DNA of 64,000 nt from Rothia sp035916755 (lineage in GTDB: Bacteria; Actinomycetota; Actinomycetes; Actinomycetales; Micrococcaceae), in assembly GCF_035916755.1 (NCBI RefSeq), contig NZ_JAYWIX010000001.1:186001-250000 (forward strand). Direction: 5' to 3'. Position 1 is the stretch's first letter. Every line of letters starts with the position of its first letter. The position numbers were made by a program, and so were the translations under genes. The notes under the pieces are model-generated. The model saw nothing but the letters and a program-made list of their open reading frames with translations, was not told the DNA's origin and did no database searches. This document shows positions 62,246 through 64,000 of this stretch, piece by piece.

Positions 62246-63814
62246 ATGCACGACTTGGGAATCGTCGAACCGACCCTAGAAGAGTTCCGTGAACTAGCTA
62301 CAAGCCGCCGCGTCATTCCCGTGCGCGTCAAAGTTCTCGCAGACGCCATGACCCCCATCGGCATCTACCGGGCCCTGGTCGCCGCCGACGGCGCACCCGC
62401 CCCCGGTACCTTCCTGCTGGAATCAGCGAACGAGCAGAAGCAGTGGTCACGCTACTCCTTCATCGGTGCCTCCAGCCGCTCAACCCTCACCACCAAGAAC
62501 GGGCAGATTGTCTGGCAGGGCCTCACCCCCGCCGGTGCCCCCACCGAGGGTGACCCCGTTGAGGCTATCCGCGAGACCCTGGAAATGCTGCATACCGAGC
62601 CTCTCGATAACCTGCCCCCGCTTACCAGCGGCCTGGTTGGCTACATGGGCTGGGACGTCGTGCGCCACTGGGAGAAACTGCCCGGCAGCCCGGCGGACGA
62701 CGTCAACCTGCCCGAGTTCGCCCTGAACATCGTCTCAGACATGGCAGTACACGATAACTCTGACGGCACCGTCACCCTCATCGCCAACGCCATCAATTTC
62801 AACGGCACCGACGACAACATCGACGCCGCCTACGCTGATGCGCTCTCCCGCGTCTACGCCATGATGGACAAGCTTGCCCAGCCCGCCCCCGAGTCGGTCT
62901 CAACCCTCACCGGCACAGCGGACGCCGAAGCAAAGGTTGCCCAGGTCAAGCACACCTGGGCAGAGCAGGGCTTCTTGGACACCATTGAGAAGTCCAAGAA
63001 AAACATCATCGACGGCGACGTCTTCCAGATCGTAATCTCCCGCCGCTTCGAGGCAGAAAATCGCGCCAGCGCCCTGGATGTCTACCGGGTGCTACGCCAG
63101 TCCAACCCCTCGCCCTACATGTACCTCTTCAACTTCGAATCCACCGAAGACGGCGAACCCTTCCAGATTGTCGGCTCTTCCCCCGAAGCCCTGGTCACCC
63201 TCAAAAACGGCACCGCCACCACCCACCCCATCGCGGGGTCCCGTCCGCGCGGCGCCACCCGCGACGAAGATCTGGCGCTAGCCGAAGAGCTGCTGGCCGA
63301 CGAAAAAGAGCGCTCCGAGCACCTCATGCTCATCGACCTGGCCCGCAACGACCTCTCCCGCATCGCGGTACCCGGCAGCGTCAACGTCACCCAGTTCATG
63401 GAAATCGAGCGCTTCAGCCACATCATGCACATCTCCTCCGAAGTACAGGCCCAGCTGGCCGAGGGCATGAACGCCTACGACGTGCTGCGCGTAGCCTTCC
63501 CCGCAGGCACCCTCTCGGGCGCGCCCAAGCCTCGCGCCATGCAGCTTCTCGACGAGTATGAGGTCAGCGCTCGCGGCGTCTACGGCGGTGTATGCGGCTA
63601 CTTCGACTTTGCGGGCAACATGGATATGGCAATTGCCATTCGCACCGCGGTGCTTAAGAGCGGACGAGCCTACGTGCAGGCTGGTGCCGGTATCGTCATG
63701 GACTCGGTGCCCGCTTCTGAAGCCCAGGAAACCGTGAATAAGGCAGCCGCCCCGCTGCGCGCCGTACTCACCGCCTCGGGTCTTGCGCCCCTGTCGACCG
63801 AGGTGATCGACTAA
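62246..63814 (+). CDS. trpE: Anthranilate synthase component I
   Basis: 522 aa. Forms anthranilate from chorismate. N-terminal LLESANEQKQWSRYSFIGAS holds the tryptophan feedback Ser-bearing LLES motif; the C-terminal chorismate domain has GDVFQIVISRRFE, HPIAGSRPRG, LIDLARNDLSRI and FPAGTLSGAPK. 32 bases after hisI, so probably one operon with the next gene, which starts at once after the stop. Confidence 0.96.
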   Translation: MHDLGIVEPTLEEFRELATSRRVIPVRVKVLADAMTPIGIYRALVAADGAPAPGTFLLESANEQKQWSRYSFIGASSRSTLTTKNGQIVWQGLTPAGAPTEGDPVEAIRETLEMLHTEPLDNLPPLTSGLVGYMGWDVVRHWEKLPGSPADDVNLPEFALNIVSDMAVHDNSDGTVTLIANAINFNGTDDNIDAAYADALSRVYAMMDKLAQPAPESVSTLTGTADAEAKVAQVKHTWAEQGFLDTIEKSKKNIIDGDVFQIVISRRFEAENRASALDVYRVLRQSNPSPYMYLFNFESTEDGEPFQIVGSSPEALVTLKNGTATTHPIAGSRPRGATRDEDLALAEELLADEKERSEHLMLIDLARNDLSRIAVPGSVNVTQFMEIERFSHIMHISSEVQAQLAEGMNAYDVLRVAFPAGTLSGAPKPRAMQLLDEYEVSARGVYGGVCGYFDFAGNMDMAIAIRTAVLKSGRAYVQAGAGIVMDSVPASEAQETVNKAAAPLRAVLTASGLAPLSTEVID

Positions 63815-64000
63815 ATGAGCGAGTTACAGGCCCAGCCTGCTGAGGTTGCTACCGCGCACCCGGTGCCGGGCTGGGCTAAGCCTGCCCGCGTCATGCTGGG
63901 GGCCATGGCGGTTTCTGCTGCCGCTTTCCTCACCACTTTGCCGACCTGGGTTCGCGCCGAGGTCAGCACGGTTATATCGACCTCCACCCTGGACATTTCG
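63815..64000 (+). CDS. Trp-region conserved membrane protein (partial at window end)
   Basis: 62 codons visible, starting MSELQAQPAEVATAHPVPGW and a first hydrophobic segment GAMAVSAAAFLTTLPTWV. Position directly behind trpE and the sequence fit the Trp-biosynthesis-associated membrane protein of Actinobacteria. The rest runs past the window. Confidence 0.75.
   Translation, partial: MSELQAQPAEVATAHPVPGWAKPARVMLGAMAVSAAAFLTTLPTWVRAEVSTVISTSTLDIS

Overview
The window looks like a chromosome segment of a high-GC actinobacterium, most likely of the Micrococcaceae and plausibly Rothia. Pointers are the GC-rich codon use, a fused CydDC exporter, a second topoisomerase (gyrB/gyrA-like) pair, TIGR03085 and Trp-region membrane proteins, an actinobacterial type I-E Cas2, and many GTG or near-leaderless starts. 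The genus is inference; no rRNA is present to settle it.

Layout. 1-12.5 kb: the 3' end of a topoisomerase IV-like B subunit, malate dehydrogenase, the complete cytochrome bd locus cydA-cydB-cydDC, two small membrane proteins, and the topoisomerase A subunit. 12.5-13.3 kb: an orphan cas2 and a tiny type I-E CRISPR array with no other cas genes. 13.3-28 kb: mainly housekeeping genes (acnA, mug, an alanine:Na+ symporter, dxs, a Rieske protein, rnd, msrB, ybaK-type deacylase, zapE-like ATPase, GNAT). 28.2-31 kb: two tRNA clusters (Gly-Val-Gly and Gly-Cys-Val) separated by an ABC-F ribosome-protection-type gene that has its own promoter, a 14-codon leader peptide and alternative hairpins. 31-43.5 kb: MOSC protein, two lipoproteins (one CapA-like), a PD-(D/E)XK-like protein, def-fmt-rsmB, a Na+/H+ antiporter family protein, rpe and TPR proteins. 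43.5-48.6 kb: a truncated MFS gene, then an FMN riboswitch controlling a riboflavin locus (PnuC-type transporter, ribD, a ribE-ribB fusion, ribA, ribH). 48.8-64 kb: hisE-hisG-hisF, then an accessory defence block (a single-chain type ISP-like restriction-modification enzyme and a SIR2-family protein), then a frameshifted phzF, DUF2087 and TIGR03085 proteins, a lytic transglycosylase, hisI, trpE and the start of the Trp-region membrane protein.

The accessory block lies between hisF and hisI/trpE. On its left is a degenerate second copy of the hisF 3' end (about 51375-51513), the visible scar of a duplication or insertion there. The SIR2 protein has a C-terminal beta-rich extension that I do not recognise and is the best candidate in the window for a less-described immunity factor.

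The intergenic DNA is also unusual. At least five loci (9.7, 21.8, 45.9, 50.8 and 58.4 kb) carry related long hairpin elements. They share internal blocks, but their outermost arms differ between loci while matching each other within a locus. A second, unrelated 63-bp repeat with inverted ends occurs at 17.1 and 60.1 kb.
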